DNA of 12,347 nt. It comes from Pseudomonadota bacterium (GTDB lineage: Bacteria > Pseudomonadota > Gammaproteobacteria > Acidiferrobacterales > UBA6901). The notes under the pieces were generated by a model. The model worked only from the letters and a program-made list of their open reading frames with translations. It was not told the DNA's origin and did not search any database. The position numbers and the translations under genes were made by a program. Location: positions 1-12,347 of the forward strand of contig JAJXUF010000089.1 in the NCBI GenBank assembly GCA_021783175.1. The letters are read 5' to 3'. Below, piece by piece: positions 12,079 to 12,347 of this stretch; position 1 is the first letter of the stretch, and each line of letters starts with the position of its first letter.

Positions 12079-12215
12079 GTCTTCAACCCTGAGCCAGCAA
12101 TATCTCAACCAAAGCGTCCGGCCTCAGGCGCGGAATATTGTGTCCTGACCCTGCCCCGGATGCGCGTACATCAGATCCTTGGTCTTAGGCCGGTGCCCAC
12201 GGAAACGGGGGAAGT

Positions 12216-12347
12216 TCACCATGACAGGCCGGGCTTGGCGACCATGACGTAAATAATAAGGACTACGATGAGTCCCGAAGCTCCGCCAAAGAAACGTCCC
12301 AGCAACGAAGCGTGCTTGTACGGTGCTGAGGTGGGTCCGTTTGTCTC
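12216..12347 (-). CDS. C-terminal part of a membrane protein, cut by window edge
   Basis: The frame is open from the window's right edge to a TGA at 12216, 43 residues. It reads ETNGPTSAPYKHASLLGRFF, then a hydrophobic helix GLIVVLIIYVMV and the tail AKPGLSW. The composition (one clear membrane helix, short polar tail) is protein-like, and the direction agrees with all neighbours. The plus-strand frame over the same bases starting at 12268 is less convincing. The family is not recognised. TGGTGAAC at the stop is faintly like an attC outer box (GGTGAAC), but no partner is seen. Confidence 0.5.
   Translation of the reverse strand, partial: ETNGPTSAPYKHASLLGRFFGGASGLIVVLIIYVMVAKPGLSW

Noticed and set aside
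12268..12347. Plus-strand ORF start MSPEAPPKKRP with AAGGA upstream
   Set aside because: The minus strand over the same bases encodes a clear hydrophobic helix in line with all other genes, so the plus frame is more likely a shadow, though the RBS is reasonable.

Overview
The window looks like a piece of a betaproteobacterial-type chromosome; that assignment is inferred mainly from the surE protein and the style of the genes. Every intact gene reads on the minus strand, right to left. At the left edge is the housekeeping nucleotidase gene surE, nearly complete. Everything to its right is accessory DNA.

The main interpretation is an ageing array of integron-type gene cassettes, transcribed leftwards. 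Positions about 1239-2640 hold two GNAT acetyltransferases and a cupin; positions about 7977-12347 hold a small membrane protein, an EamA transporter, a YcxB-like protein, a tyrosine-phosphatase-like protein, a GFA-family zinc protein, a third GNAT and the end of another membrane protein. In six of these genes the stop codon (TAA or TGA) lies inside a 7-base RYYYAAC-like box. That box is followed 60-120 bp later by a GTTRRRY-like box, just before the next gene starts. This is the layout of attC sites. Many boxes are mutated, so the array is probably partly dead. No integrase gene lies in the window; from the cassette orientation attI and intI should lie to the right of 12347, unless this is an array without an integrase.

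The middle block (about 3100-7910) is different and shows no convincing attC sites. It holds an alpha/beta hydrolase, a wrecked XRE-type antitoxin gene (one nonsense codon and one frameshift), two neighbouring seven-repeat beta-propeller lipoproteins of different repeat families, and a truncated IS3-family element on the plus strand. A second, older IS3 orfA relic lies at about 1863-2030 and has probably destroyed an attC site.

The cassette products need not act together. Several have altered motif residues: a cupin with Cys for His, a GFA protein missing one zinc Cys, and a phosphatase-like loop of CX4R. They are best read as independent cargo. The two propeller lipoproteins are probably outer-membrane anchored and form the only obvious pair. 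No tRNA, rRNA or CRISPR was seen.
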